DNA from: Musa acuminata AAA Group
Taxonomy: Eukaryota > Streptophyta > Magnoliopsida > Zingiberales > Musaceae
Direction of reading: 5' to 3'
DNA length: 64,000 bases
NCBI RefSeq assembly: GCF_036884655.1
Contig: NC_088335.1
Location: 49,140,001-49,204,000, forward strand
The notes under the pieces are model-generated. The model was not told the origin of the DNA, did no database searches, and saw only the letters and a program-made list of their open reading frames with translations. Position numbers and translations under genes: made by a program. Numbering within the stretch: position 1 is the first letter of the stretch; every line of letters starts with the position of its first letter. Shown piece by piece: positions 25,543 to 35,640 of the stretch.

Positions 25543-26122
25543 CGAGCCCCGGCCAGCGTTCTTGGGGCTGATCTCCGGGTTGGGAGTTAGGGTTAGGCTT
25601 AGGACTTAAATCTTGCACCGAGGAGACGACGGAGGAAGAGATAAATGCACGCCGTTTTTATAAAAGATTCACCCTCTCTGGTTGCTGTTTCTGTGGGACC
25701 CGAAGAACCTATGAAGGGGTAAGTGGAATCGAGTGGGGTAAGAGTATCGAGATGACCGCTACGGGTGATATCACGTACATACCAACAGAGACGAGCCTTC
25801 TCATGGTATTTATTTTGACGGTAGATACCGTCCCTTTCTTGAATCAGACGGCGGCTGTTGCGGTCGCGTCGAGAGGCGCTTTGGATAGATATATATGTGT
25901 GTGTGTGTGAGAGAGAGAGAGATGCATTCTCTTAAATGCTTGCTTCGTAGTTGGTCCGTTGCATTCACAAAGCCGAGTCATCACTCGGACGACAAAACAC
26001 CATGAAATGTATTACACGCTTGAAAATAAGAAGGCAAATGAGGAGGTTTGCGGGAAGGATTCACTAAACGAACAAACAGATCAATCACCGTCGGTTGCGG
26101 ATCCAACGGTCAATTTTTTGGT
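25543..26122. other. CPSF30 5' flank, no gene seen
   Basis: Upstream of the CPSF30 start codon; should contain its leader and promoter. 25895-25922 is a (TG)n(AG)n microsatellite. Nothing else recognised. Confidence 0.55.
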
Positions 26123-26542
26123 CTACGCAGAACCCAATCGGACCTCTGGGCCGCTTCTACGGGCTGGACTGAAAGCCCATCCTGGCCGGAGCCCGAACCC
26201 GGAGCGGCGGGCGTGGACGACGAAAGCCACCGCCGCCGCGGCGAGAAGAGCGGATCCGACGATGCCGCACGCCACGCCCGCGGCGAGGAGGACAGCACTG
26301 GGACCGTCCCGGTGCTGCGGCCGCGGCGGCGCCAGCTTCCAGGCCGGTTCGGAGACGTTCTGCGCCTCCGGGAGCGCAACCTCCGGCCGGCCGCGGAAGA
26401 ATGTCACCATCGCCGGGGAAGCCGGGCCGGGGTCCTTCTGGTGCTCGAGGCCGTGCTCTGCTGGCCGGACGTCGTGGGCCTCCGATTCGACGACCCAGGC
26501 CGCGAGCAGAAAGAGAGCGAAGAGCTGCAGACTCGGCGCCAT
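26123..26542 (-). CDS. Small secreted or single-pass membrane protein, unknown
   Basis: Intronless ORF of 139 aa with a true ATG at 26542. It begins with a strong signal peptide (MAPSLQLFALFLLAAWVVESEA) and has a second hydrophobic segment at about residues 82-110 (SAVLLAAGVACGIVGSALL) followed by basic residues (HARR), giving a type I membrane topology. GC content is far above the surroundings, which favours a real gene; the complementary strand is also open, a shadow of that bias. I do not recognise a named family. A stretch containing FFRGRPEVALPE may be the conserved ectodomain. Confidence 0.6.
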   Translation of the reverse strand: MAPSLQLFALFLLAAWVVESEAHDVRPAEHGLEHQKDPGPASPAMVTFFRGRPEVALPEAQNVSEPAWKLAPPRPQHRDGPSAVLLAAGVACGIVGSALLAAAAVAFVVHARRSGFGLRPGWAFSPARRSGPEVRLGSA

Positions 26543-27473
26543 CAGTTCTCTTCCAACGAGGCCTCCTCTTCCGCAGCCTATGATTACGTCTTCGCCCCAA
26601 AAGCTGCAAAATGATAACCAATATAAACTCTGGTGGACTGCAAAAACTTCATCAAAGAAAGCTTCTTTTTTTTCTCTCTGTCGATGGAATTTCTAATCTT
26701 TACCAGCAAATTTTCCGGGGAAAAAAATCGAATTTTCAACTAAGAACGAAACATACAAATCTTCGAAAGAGAAATCAAGTTCAAAAAGAACAAGAAAAGG
26801 GAGCAGACTGAGCAATTGTTGCTAGTCTATCATGCTGAGACCTGTATGACGATTATAAACCTCCAGAAAAGATATCCTCTTGAAGGAGAAAAAGAAATCA
26901 AATCTTTCAACTCAGATCTAGTGAGAGGAAAAAAGATGAGAAGGATGGAACAGATACCCCGCGTTGTGATCACAGGAATGCAGCTTTTCGAGATGGGACA
27001 AAGGCTGCAGAAGGTCTTCTGCCTCTTTACTCTTTGCGGAGGAAGGGGACGGACCTGGGTGGAGTTAAGTGGCGTCACGAGGTCTTGCGGGTTTGTCGGC
27101 GATATGAGCTGCTACAGATGCACGAACAGTAGGTCGGGCTTGTCAGGTTGCAGCAAACCCAATCGAGTACAGCAAAGCTGGTCCCTGCACAGCCTACTCT
27201 CCATTCCGTTCCTCCACAGCTTACCTTCTTTCTTCAACTTACCTCCAACCGCTTTGTCTTCCAAGAAAACATTAGCACGGATTTGTTGACATGCGCTGTT
27301 ACTGCTTTGTTGAGTGTTTGCGTCCAAATCCCACAGCTCGGCGAGAGGATTCCTACTTGAAAGGGTGCCTCCCTCGGAGTTTGATGTCCGTGGATTCGTA
27401 AAGCGGCAGATGCTCTCCTCGGAGAAGAGGAGGTCTCAGCCATGGCAAGAACCGGATTCGTAGTTATCAGTAG
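26543..27473. other. 5' flank of the small membrane protein gene, no gene seen
   Basis: Contains short ORFs on both strands (for example 26816-27289 +) lacking domain-like features. The LTR element insertion site is at its right edge. Confidence 0.5.
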
Positions 27474-28031
27474 TGTTGTGGGAAACAGCCTTGAGCCGTG
27501 ACCTCGGGGCCGACGCGGCTCGGTTCGGGTCCGGATGACGGGGATCTCTCTGGGGCGTTCCTCGAGCCTGTCGAGGTGGTCGGGTGCGGTGGTCCGATCG
27601 GGATGGGGTCGTCATTTCCTCCGGGCATGAACTCCTCGCCCACGTGTCCAGCGGGAACCTTTGGCTTCGCACTTGCACAAAGGTCGGGCCGGGGTGCTCG
27701 GCCCGACCCCTCCGACGATCAAGTCAGATGATGTGAAGAGGGTTTCAGATGAAGAAGTCTTTTTGTGTGTATGTTTCTCCTCCCCCTTTGCTAATGAACG
27801 AGAGGGTATTTATAGGGAAGCTTACGACTTCCTGAGCTGTCCGCTTGCAGGGGGCAGGCTGGTAGCGTCTGACACTTGTGTAGGCATGGCGTGAAGAATT
27901 GAGCTTGAACAGGGTGTTAATGTGCCTCGGTCGGCGTTCCGGTCTGCATTGACCAGGTGCTGTCGCGTCGATCGAGGCGTGAGGCGTCATCTGACGTTAG
28001 CCGAGTCTTATCATAATTACTATCCTCATCA
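27474..28031 (-). repeat. LTR, 3' in element orientation
   Basis: 558 bp, direct repeat of 29799-30356. Contains a TATTTATAGGGAAGC block and a mirror-like GGTCGGGCCGGGGTGCTCGG segment that could fold. Confidence 0.92.
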
Positions 28032-28114
28032 TATTCCCCCCCGGAAAGAAGTTATGCGTCAATCATTGTAACGAGATTCCGAGGCATGGCTTCAGCTTTC
28101 AAGCGGGCTGGTCG

Positions 28115-28345
28115 TGTAAGTGTGGTCTCGGGAGCATGGAGCCGAGGAGCACGACGCAGGTAGGCTGGCCGCGCAGGTGTGTCTCGGGGGGCATGGAGCC
28201 GAGGAGCACGATGCAGGCGGGCAGGGCGCGCAAGTGTGTCTCGGGGGGCATGGAGCCGAGGAGCACGACGCAGGCGGGGAGGCCGCGCAGGCGTGGTCTC
28301 GGGCAACATGGCCGAGGAGCACGGCGCTGGCGGGCTGCGGCCGAG
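28115..28345 (-). repeat. 57-bp tandem repeat (19 codons) inside the LTR element
   Basis: CATGGAGCCGAGGAGCACGA recurs at 28135, 28192 and 28249, with a degenerate fourth copy at 28307: periods 57, 57 and 58 bp. On the - strand the unit translates in one open frame (28309-28052) as a 19-residue repeat, PRDTxARPAxLxRAPRLHA. Confidence 0.85.
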
Positions 28346-28679
28346 GGACGCGGCTCAGGCGGGAAGGCCGCCATGAGGGGAACTCGACAGTCCATGGCCG
28401 AGGGATACGGCTTAGGCCGAGAGACGCGACTCAGGCGGGCAAGCCACGCTGAGGTGGACTCGAGTAGACTATGGCCGAGCCATGTAGATATCGAAGGGGG
28501 TTAGGTCGGAGCTAACCGCGAACCGGGAGGCAGTCAGGTAGATACTGAGCCTTCGCTCGGAAGAGACTGAGGCAGGGCCTAGATTCCTTTTACGAGGACT
28601 ACATCGGATAGCCACCGCGGGTGCTTGACTTCTTCTATGGAGCCCGCTGCCAAAAGTCGTCCCTTCTCCTCACGGCCGC

Positions 28680-29528
28680 CTAGGCCTCCGCCGCGATGTA
28701 CCGGTTAGCCCGCTGGAGCATCTCTAGCACTATGGTGGGAGGTCGCTTTGCGAGGGACCAGAGGAATCTGGAAGGTCGTAGGGCTATCATAAACACCTGC
28801 ACCAATAGAGAGGGGTGAGTGTTCGGCAAACCCCGGATTTGCGTGGCAAAACGATCCACAAAATGTGAGAGGGGCTCGTCCTCCCTTTGTTTGAGTCCGA
28901 TGAGCAATGACACAGACGGTTTTGGTCGTGCATAGGCCACGAAGTGGAGCTTGAAGTCTTTGACGAGCTGGTCGAAGGAGGCGATAGTCCCGGTCTTCAG
29001 GCCGCCATACCACGCGTGGGCCGGCCCTCTCAGAGTGGTGGGAAACGCTCTACACATCAGAGCATTAAAGGTTCCGCATAGCGCCATTTGGGCGCGAAAA
29101 GCGGTTACATGGTCCGCGGGGTCGGTGGCGCCATCATATGCGTCCAGGGAGGGGAGTCGGAAGTCCGGGGGGACTGCTTGATCCCGTATCTCAGGCATGA
29201 AGGGAGATCCCTGGTGTCCGTCCTCCCCGAGCTCTCCCTTGGACCTGCGAAGCTCATTCTGCACCTCGTCGAGTCGCTGGCTGACGAAGCGCAATTGGGC
29301 CCGTAGGGAGTCTATAGAATCCGAAAAGAATGCCTCAGGTTCCGGGTGGCCGCTCGGGTTTGCCATCACTGGATCCCCGAGTAGGGCCGGTCGGACCCGA
29401 GGTGAAGCAGGGGGCTCCGGAAGTGTCGTGTGTGCCCGAACAGGTGTCTCGTGTTGTCGTAGTGGTTGGATCGTAGGCGGGTGCGCCGAATGAGAAATGA
29501 GCGGGATAATGGTTTGCACCATACCCAT
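28680..29528 (-). CDS. Retrotransposon gag protein
   Basis: 282-codon ORF. The first half is proline-rich and contains a helical segment ([20 protein letters not shown]). The second half carries the Retrotrans_gag domain of Ty3/gypsy-like elements: [21 protein letters not shown], then [19 protein letters not shown] and [17 protein letters not shown]. No zinc knuckle is visible and no polymerase follows. The exact start is uncertain because the first codons lie at a non-conserved end. It would form particles only together with proteins from a related autonomous element. Confidence 0.88.
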   Translation of the reverse strand: MGMVQTIIPLISHSAHPPTIQPLRQHETPVRAHTTLPEPPASPRVRPALLGDPVMANPSGHPEPEAFFSDSIDSLRAQLRFVSQRLDEVQNELRRSKGELGEDGHQGSPFMPEIRDQAVPPDFRLPSLDAYDGATDPADHVTAFRAQMALCGTFNALMCRAFPTTLRGPAHAWYGGLKTGTIASFDQLVKDFKLHFVAYARPKPSVSLLIGLKQREDEPLSHFVDRFATQIRGLPNTHPSLLVQVFMIALRPSRFLWSLAKRPPTIVLEMLQRANRYIAAEA

Positions 29529-29798
29529 AAGAGCTCAGACTTGGTGAGCGAGGTCCTAGAACGCCTCGGACGACACGGGCGAGGGGTCGGTGGGGGGGTC
29601 GTCGAGCGGCAACAGGCCCGAGTCGTTGAATATCCGCCAATAACGCTCTGAGGTCATGGCGGGGTGTACGTCACGATGATCTTCGTGCGGGGGATGTTCC
29701 CTCGAGGCTCCAATCGGGTGCGACCTCTTAGCCGTGGGCTCATCTGAGCCGCTCGGGTGATCACCCGACATTCCGGGCCCCTCCTTCTAGCGCCAATC

Positions 29799-30356
29799 TG
29801 TTGTGGGAAACAGCCTTGAGCCGTGGCCTCGAGGCCGACGCGGCTCGGTTCGGGTTCGAATGACAGGGATCTCCCTAAGGCGTTCCTCGAGCCTGTTGAG
29901 GTGGTCGGGTGCGGTGGTTCGATCGGGACGGGGTCGTCGTTTCCTCCGGGTAGGAACTCCTCGCCCGTGCGTCCGGCGGGAACCTTCGGCTTCGTACCTG
30001 CACAAAGGTCGGGCCGGGGTGCTCGGCCCGACCCCTCCGACGATCAAGTCAGATGATGTGAAGGGGGTTTCAAATGAAGAAGTCTTTTTTTATGTATGTT
30101 TCTCCTCCCCCTCTGCTGATGAACGAGAGGGTATTTATAGGGAAGCTTACGGCTTCTTGAGCTTCCCGCTTGTAGGGGGCAGGCTGGTAGCGTTTGACAC
30201 TTGTGTTGGCGTGGCGTGAAGAATTGAGCTTGAGCAGGGTGTTAATGTAACTCAGTCGGCGTTCCGGTCTGCATTGACCAGGTGCTGTCACGTCGATCGA
30301 GGCGTGAGGCGTCATCTGACGTCAGCCAAGTCTTATCATAATTACTATCCTCATCA
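29799..30356 (-). repeat. LTR, 5' in element orientation
   Basis: 558 bp; in element orientation it starts TGATGAGGATAGTAATTATG and ends TTTCCCACAACA, followed by GA and the primer-binding-like TTGGCGCTAG. Confidence 0.92.
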
Positions 30357-32333
30357 AGTAGAGGATCCAACAAGTATTAGCATTTGGCTTAATGGCCACA
30401 TCAAACATTCCGATTAGTGTTTGGTTGAATAGCTATAGTTAGTATTGATAGGGAACACATTAACAGTCTAACACGTAGACATCACATAAAAATTATCATG
30501 GAAGGAAAGAGATCGAGGTCACCCTCGCTCATTTGCTCGCATGGACAAAAGTCCATTATGGGCTATCTTCCTCCTGCTCGTTATGTAGACAAAACGTCAA
30601 AAAGTATGTTGAAGCAGTTATGGGTTGTCCTTTCCAAGGCATAGTATAAATGGTAATCCTTGGCGCTAAGCCAAGGGGCTCTCTTCCTGAAAAAATTCAT
30701 ATCCACTAAGCTCTTTGTGACTAACTTGAACGTCAGAGGACCGAATCGAGAAACTTCTTCCACATTGATCTTAATGCAAGTGACACCTCGAGAGCATGAT
30801 GCCCCCACCACGAAGCCACTTCGGACACTCATACATCTTCAAGTTTGGACCATGTTAGGTTGACTCAAACGCCAACGATGATTTCCTTTAACATTTTGAC
30901 GCTAGAATAAGGACTTGTCACAGGAATGTCTACACATCATTCCTCCCAATGAATGCATTAGCAAGGAGGCTCTACCTCAAATCCATAGCACTTTTACTCA
31001 AGGAGACAACTGTCATCCTTCCCATATGTGGATGCGTTCATTTCGGTGAAAACATTGATGGGGTACTTATTGGGAAACCGTAGAGAGCATCACATATACA
31101 GTGGAAAATAAAAATAGAAACTGGTTTCCCAAAACAAATTTATCAAATCGTCGTACAAAGATCGGGAGCGAAAAACTCGAAAGCGACAAAAGTGCATAAC
31201 TGCATAAAATGATTAAGATGTTCTCACATAAGAGGAGATCGTATATCCCCTAATCTGTAAATCTCAGTCCGTGAATGAAGAAGCTCTTGCAAACTCCTCT
31301 TTAGCAGTGATCCACACAGCGGATACTGCGACGACGCACCTCCTCATGTAACATGTTCTTTCCTCGCGTTCACGCACCACTATACCATAGTGGCAACCAA
31401 GGAGAGATCGGTCTCTCTTACTATCCTCTCGCACTAGACAAGAGGTAGTCAGCCGAAAGAAAGGGCAAGGAGCAGATGAAGGAGGTGGCGGTAATAGGGG
31501 TCTAGCCTAAGACTCACGAAGCCCCAACTCTTATTTATAGAGAGCCATATTTACTTACCCTAATGTATCCTGCTTTAATGAGTACTGAATCTCCATCCAA
31601 TTATCCTAGCTTAATGGATATTGGATCCCCATCCAATAACCACTATAAGCCCTATTGAATCTCACCCAATGGACCCAATAAAATAGGAGCTTATTAGATA
31701 TCTCATATTCAATCCTCTACTAATCGTAATATCCATTATATGTGTGTGACACTCTAAACTCAATATCGAGTTGGCTGTGAGTTGCACTTATTAGAACTCC
31801 TTCTAACTCAAAATTATTATTCTTATAATAATTCACTCTACTCATTAAGTATGGACGTACTAGGCCACTATGTCATAGTTCTCAAATAGTACAGGATGAT
31901 CTAATCCATTGGACCTATCTGCCCTCAATTATCATGTATTTGTAGTCTCTCATCCATCTAATATCCTATATATTATATATCGAGCATAGTGCTATCAGGC
32001 TCATAGGATATCCATCGGAGTCTTACTCTAATCGGATTCTCACGCTTATCAGATTCATCACAATCCGATTGACCTTGGTCAAGGATTTGCTTGAGTGGGA
32101 GCACATGGGATAATCCTCTCATGATATCGAGAGTGAAAGATCATCTATTGACACTCAACTACCTTTATAAGGCTGGTTATCGTTCTCAATAACCGTATGT
32201 ACTAGATCCGGAACTTCCAAACCTATAAGTTTCAATCAATTTTTTTTAAATCAAAACTTTATTTTGAAAGCACTAATTCACCCCACCTCTTTGTGTCTTT
32301 ATGATCCTAACAATAGAGATGTAGGGCAAAATA

Positions 32334-32706
32334 TACCCGAGGCATGTGAGTTGGAAAAACTCGACCCACGTCAAAAGAAATTTACCACGATAGAGGCATA
32401 GGGTGAAGATGCAAGGAGAAATGTACCCTGTGAGTCAAGAAAACCTGACCCTCCCCAAGAGTAATTCGTTATGGTAGAGGCACAAGATGAAATGTGCCCA
32501 AGGTATGTTAGTTGAGAAAACTCGACCTGCACCAAGTGAGGTCTGCAATAGCGAAGGCACGAGGCAAAATGTGTTCGAGGCATATGAGTTGGGAAAACTC
32601 GACACATATCAAGATTAATTTGTCACGACAGAGGCATATGGCAAAACGTGCCTGAGTCGTGTGAGTCGGAAAAACCCAACCTACACTAAGAAGAATTTGC
32701 TTGACG
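32334..32706. repeat. Degenerate ~75-bp minisatellite, about five units
   Basis: Units begin near 32334, 32418, 32493, 32568 and 32644 and share CAAAATGTGCC(C/T)GAGG, ATGAGTTGGGAAAACTCGAC and a CAAGA...CGA(C/T)AGAGGCA block with substitutions and small indels. Confidence 0.75.
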
Positions 32707-32997
32707 AATGTGTGTTCTTTTGATGTCACGAAGGGCAGGTTGGTAATGGGCTTGTCGAATGAATTAAAATGTCATACTTCGGTGCCCCCCTAATAAGAGT
32801 ATCGAAATATGCCTTAGGGAGAACAAATGATAGAGAACATATTAACGACCAACCATCATCCGATACGTAAGCGCCACATGAAAGCTGTTGTGGAAGGAAA
32901 AAGATCCAAGTCAGCCCTGCCCATCTACCCACATGGACAAAAGTCCAACGTAGGTCATTTGAGGGGCTATCTCCTTCCTACCGTCCACGTGGACAAA

Positions 32998-33135
32998 ACA
33001 CTAAGAAGGGGATGTTAAAGCAATTACAAGTTATCTCATCCAAGGTGTGGTATAAAAGGTAATCGCACACTAAGAAGGGGATGTTAAAGCAATTATAAGT
33101 TATCTCATCCAAGGTGTGGTATAAAAGGTAATCGC
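32998..33135. repeat. 69-bp tandem duplication in the right-hand direct repeat
   Basis: ACACTAAGAAGGGGATGTTA starts at 32998 and again at 33067; the two 69-bp copies differ by about one base (CAATTACAAG versus CAATTATAAG), so this is a much younger event than the surrounding repeat. Confidence 0.9.
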
Positions 33136-33522
33136 CGATGCTATACCTAGGGGCTCTCTTCCCAAAATAACCTATACCCATCGAGTCTTTGGTGACTAAC
33201 TTGAATGTTGGAGAAACTAGGTCGAAAAACTTTTCCCGACATCGATCTTAGTGCAGGTGACACCTCGAGAGCACAATACCCCCACCTTGGAGCCACCTCG
33301 AAATCACTTAGGACACTTCTACGCCTTTGGGTTCAGACTATGTCGAGTTAGCTTAGACGTCAACGATGATTTTCCTCAATTAAGTATCATAAACAGGAAG
33401 AGTGTCTGCATTATATAGCAGAAGCCCTAAGACGGTTTACTATGACATCATATTGAGAATTACAAGGGAGAGTCGACCAAGTCTCATATAGAGGCAGATT
33501 ACAAAGATGGTCGGAGAAGATT

Positions 33523-34872
33523 CTACTGAGATAAAGCACTGGTGTTGTAGACGAGAAGAGCACCGCCAGCGAGGAGTCCGGCAAGAGTCACAGCCCATAT
33601 CAACAGTCCTGTGGTTCCTGCAACATTCACATGCACACAATGCCAATTAGTTCCATCTAAACACAATGCTTCTTCTGCCTGCAGTTCCTTCTCCTTCGAC
33701 CCTTACCTCCAACATACACATCACCGCTGGGCGACCAGTCATTAGTATCGTAGATTGGGCTGCAAGCAAGAAGACATGCAGGGTTTAGTCAACATATACA
33801 CCAACTTGCGTTCAAGATCTTTTACTCATCATCTTACTACATCTCCTTAAATTCTCTCCATCACAAATGCTTGATTCTTTCTATCATTGTCGTTACTTGT
33901 AAAAGCTAGACATGATCTGCGTTTGTTTATGTTCTTGACACTTACTCTTCCTTGGTATTGGTGAAAGATGATTCAACCTAGCATGTGCAACTCGAATTGA
34001 TTGGGGATTTTTCTTTTTTTTATGCGCCTGACCTGGAAAAACTTTGAACATATGACCTTTCGATCTGATACCATCTTAAATTTTATCAGATATGATTTCT
34101 ATTTCAAAAAATATTGTTAAGAGGAACTTATTAATGCTGTGCTCTTGAAACAACAATCGCATGAGAGGGGACAACCATATGGAATGATGAACAGTACCTG
34201 TAGCCATCAACATTTGCACCGTATTTGTCCACATACTGGTAAACCCCCTTCCCCTGTATCCATTCAGACAAGATGAGAGCTTGTGGTTTTAAGTGGTCTA
34301 CGGATCCATTGATAAATTGTGTGTGTATATTTTGATGCAGAATTAGAGTTAGAGATGTTCTTCACCTTGCCCTTTCTTCCAGATGCATCCAAGCCGCCTG
34401 GCAGGTCCATTCCTCCATTAATCCCTGCAAAAGTTTCATACTTAAACAACAAAAACAGAAAATGAAGAAAGGTAGTAGTTCTTCTTATGCTGCAGAAGAA
34501 TCAGCGAGTCCTGGAAAGCGGATCATAAATTGACATCAAATGACACAAGGACTCGTGTGTGGCTTTCCTAATATTTCTTGTTGCTATAGAACCGGGCTCA
34601 TATTGGATAAGCATAAAGGAGGAGTTTAATCTCCTGATATTTTCTAGTTTTTACCTACAATTAATGATGCAAACAAGATATAAAGATTACATGAAGCTTT
34701 TGGATACTACTGAGTACTGACCATAGGGTTTGTCGGTCTTGATCTTCTTGCCACTGGCCTGAATCTTGAAGGAGGAAGAGGGTCTCACCAGGGAAGGAAG
34801 GCCCTTCGCCTGTGGCCTCCCAAGGAATGGAGCTGGCTTTAGGGCCAAGGAGGACATCACGGAGGCTGCCAT
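33523..34872 (-). CDS. psbR: Photosystem II 10 kDa polypeptide PsbR, chloroplast precursor
   Basis: Five exons: 34872-34722, 34424-34366, 34253-34198, 33759-33707 and 33617-33523; 414 nt, 137 aa, phases consistent, close to the usual 140 aa. PsbR is a nuclear-encoded subunit on the lumenal side of photosystem II that supports oxygen-evolving complex assembly. The N-terminus [16 protein letters not shown] with a Ser/Arg-rich continuation is the plastid transit peptide. The mature protein begins around [12 protein letters not shown], continues [36 protein letters not shown] and [20 protein letters not shown], then a C-terminal membrane helix and ends NTSALSQ. The terminal transmembrane span is intact. 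Confidence 0.97.
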
Positions 34873-35040
34873 CTCACTCTGTCTCTCTCTCTCTCTTCTG
34901 TGTAGCCTTTCTGATTGCTCTTCTTTTCTCTGCTATGCTTGATATATGATAGATAGACAGGAAGCAGGAGAGTGGTTGTCCAGCTGACACATGGCACTCC
35001 CTCTATGGCTGGTTCCTGATAGCTGAATTGCCAACATTAT

Positions 35041-35047
35041 CTTATCC
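35041..35047 (-). promoter_or_regulatory. I-box-like GGATAAG upstream of psbR
   Basis: Reads GGATAAG on the psbR strand about 170 bp upstream of its start codon. I-boxes are common in light-regulated photosynthesis promoters. An AT-rich CATATATCAAG near 34940-34950 could serve as its TATA region. Motif match only. Confidence 0.35.
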
Positions 35048-35640
35048 CCATTGAGAATATTTATGGATGACACAGTTTTCACAGCCAAAAAATCTGCAAT
35101 TTTGCATGGTTCATGTGGATGCACTCTCCAACAATATCTTGCAAGTCTGTGCGCCACCGGAAACCTCCATCTGCTTCTGCACAGTAAGAATGGTACCTTC
35201 CACAAGACCCTTCAACAATAGAAAAATGCTTTGAGAGGGAATATTTATAATTGCTACTCTGCAAGGATAAGGTTGGGAATATACCTATTTTTTTCCACAT
35301 ATATCTTGCAAAATCTAAAATTGGAAGGATATACATGAAGTTTCTATGCTTTAGAGGGGCATTTATCACATGCTGAAAGGTATTCATGAAAGCCCACAAA
35401 CTTGGCAGATGTGATACTTACAGCATTACAAGTGTGAGAGAAAAGCATGCATTATGAGCAAACAATCATTCTCCAACTGTGATATATAAATGGATGTTTA
35501 CATCAAATTATTCCATTTATTACAAGCATCAGCAACCATGTTGTTGGTAAAGAAATCTTCTCATACTAGTAGAGAAGTAATGGTGGAAGACACAGAAGTC
35601 ACACACACCCATGGCAGTCCTTGCACGTTTCAATCTAAAT

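Larger units (their letters stand above)
27474..30356 (-). mobile_element. Non-autonomous LTR retrotransposon with gag only (TR-GAG-like)
   Basis: Two LTRs of 558 bp (27474-28031 and 29799-30356) in direct orientation, each TGTTGTGGG...CCTCATCA on the + strand. They are flanked by a perfect 5-bp duplication AGTAG (27469-27473 and 30357-30361). The internal region is only 1767 bp. Reading the - strand, a primer-binding-like site (TTGGCGCTAGAAGGAGG) abuts the upstream LTR and a polypurine run (CCGGGGGGGGAATA) abuts the downstream one, so the element points left. It encodes a gag-like protein but no protease, reverse transcriptase, RNase H or integrase, so it depends on an autonomous partner. 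The LTRs differ at roughly 40 positions by my eye count (about 92-93% identity), mostly transitions, so the insertion is not recent. Confidence 0.92.
30447..33375. mobile_element. Old retroelement remnant bounded by diverged direct repeats
   Basis: A 450-550 bp block occurs twice in the same orientation, about 30447-30895 and 32826-33375. Shared ordered blocks include GATAG(G/A)GAACA(C/T)ATTAAC, CATGGACAAAAGTCCA, GGGGCTCTCTTCC, GTGACTAACTTGAA and GTGACACCTCGAGAGCA. These look like old LTRs. The interior has no intact ORF and includes a possible nested LTR remnant (about 31070-32313, TTGGGAAACC... to ...CCTAACA) and a minisatellite. Family not determined. Confidence 0.55.

Noticed and set aside
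28120..28504. + strand ORFs over the 57-bp repeat
   Set aside because: Repeat with a period divisible by three keeps several frames open; the element reads on the - strand.
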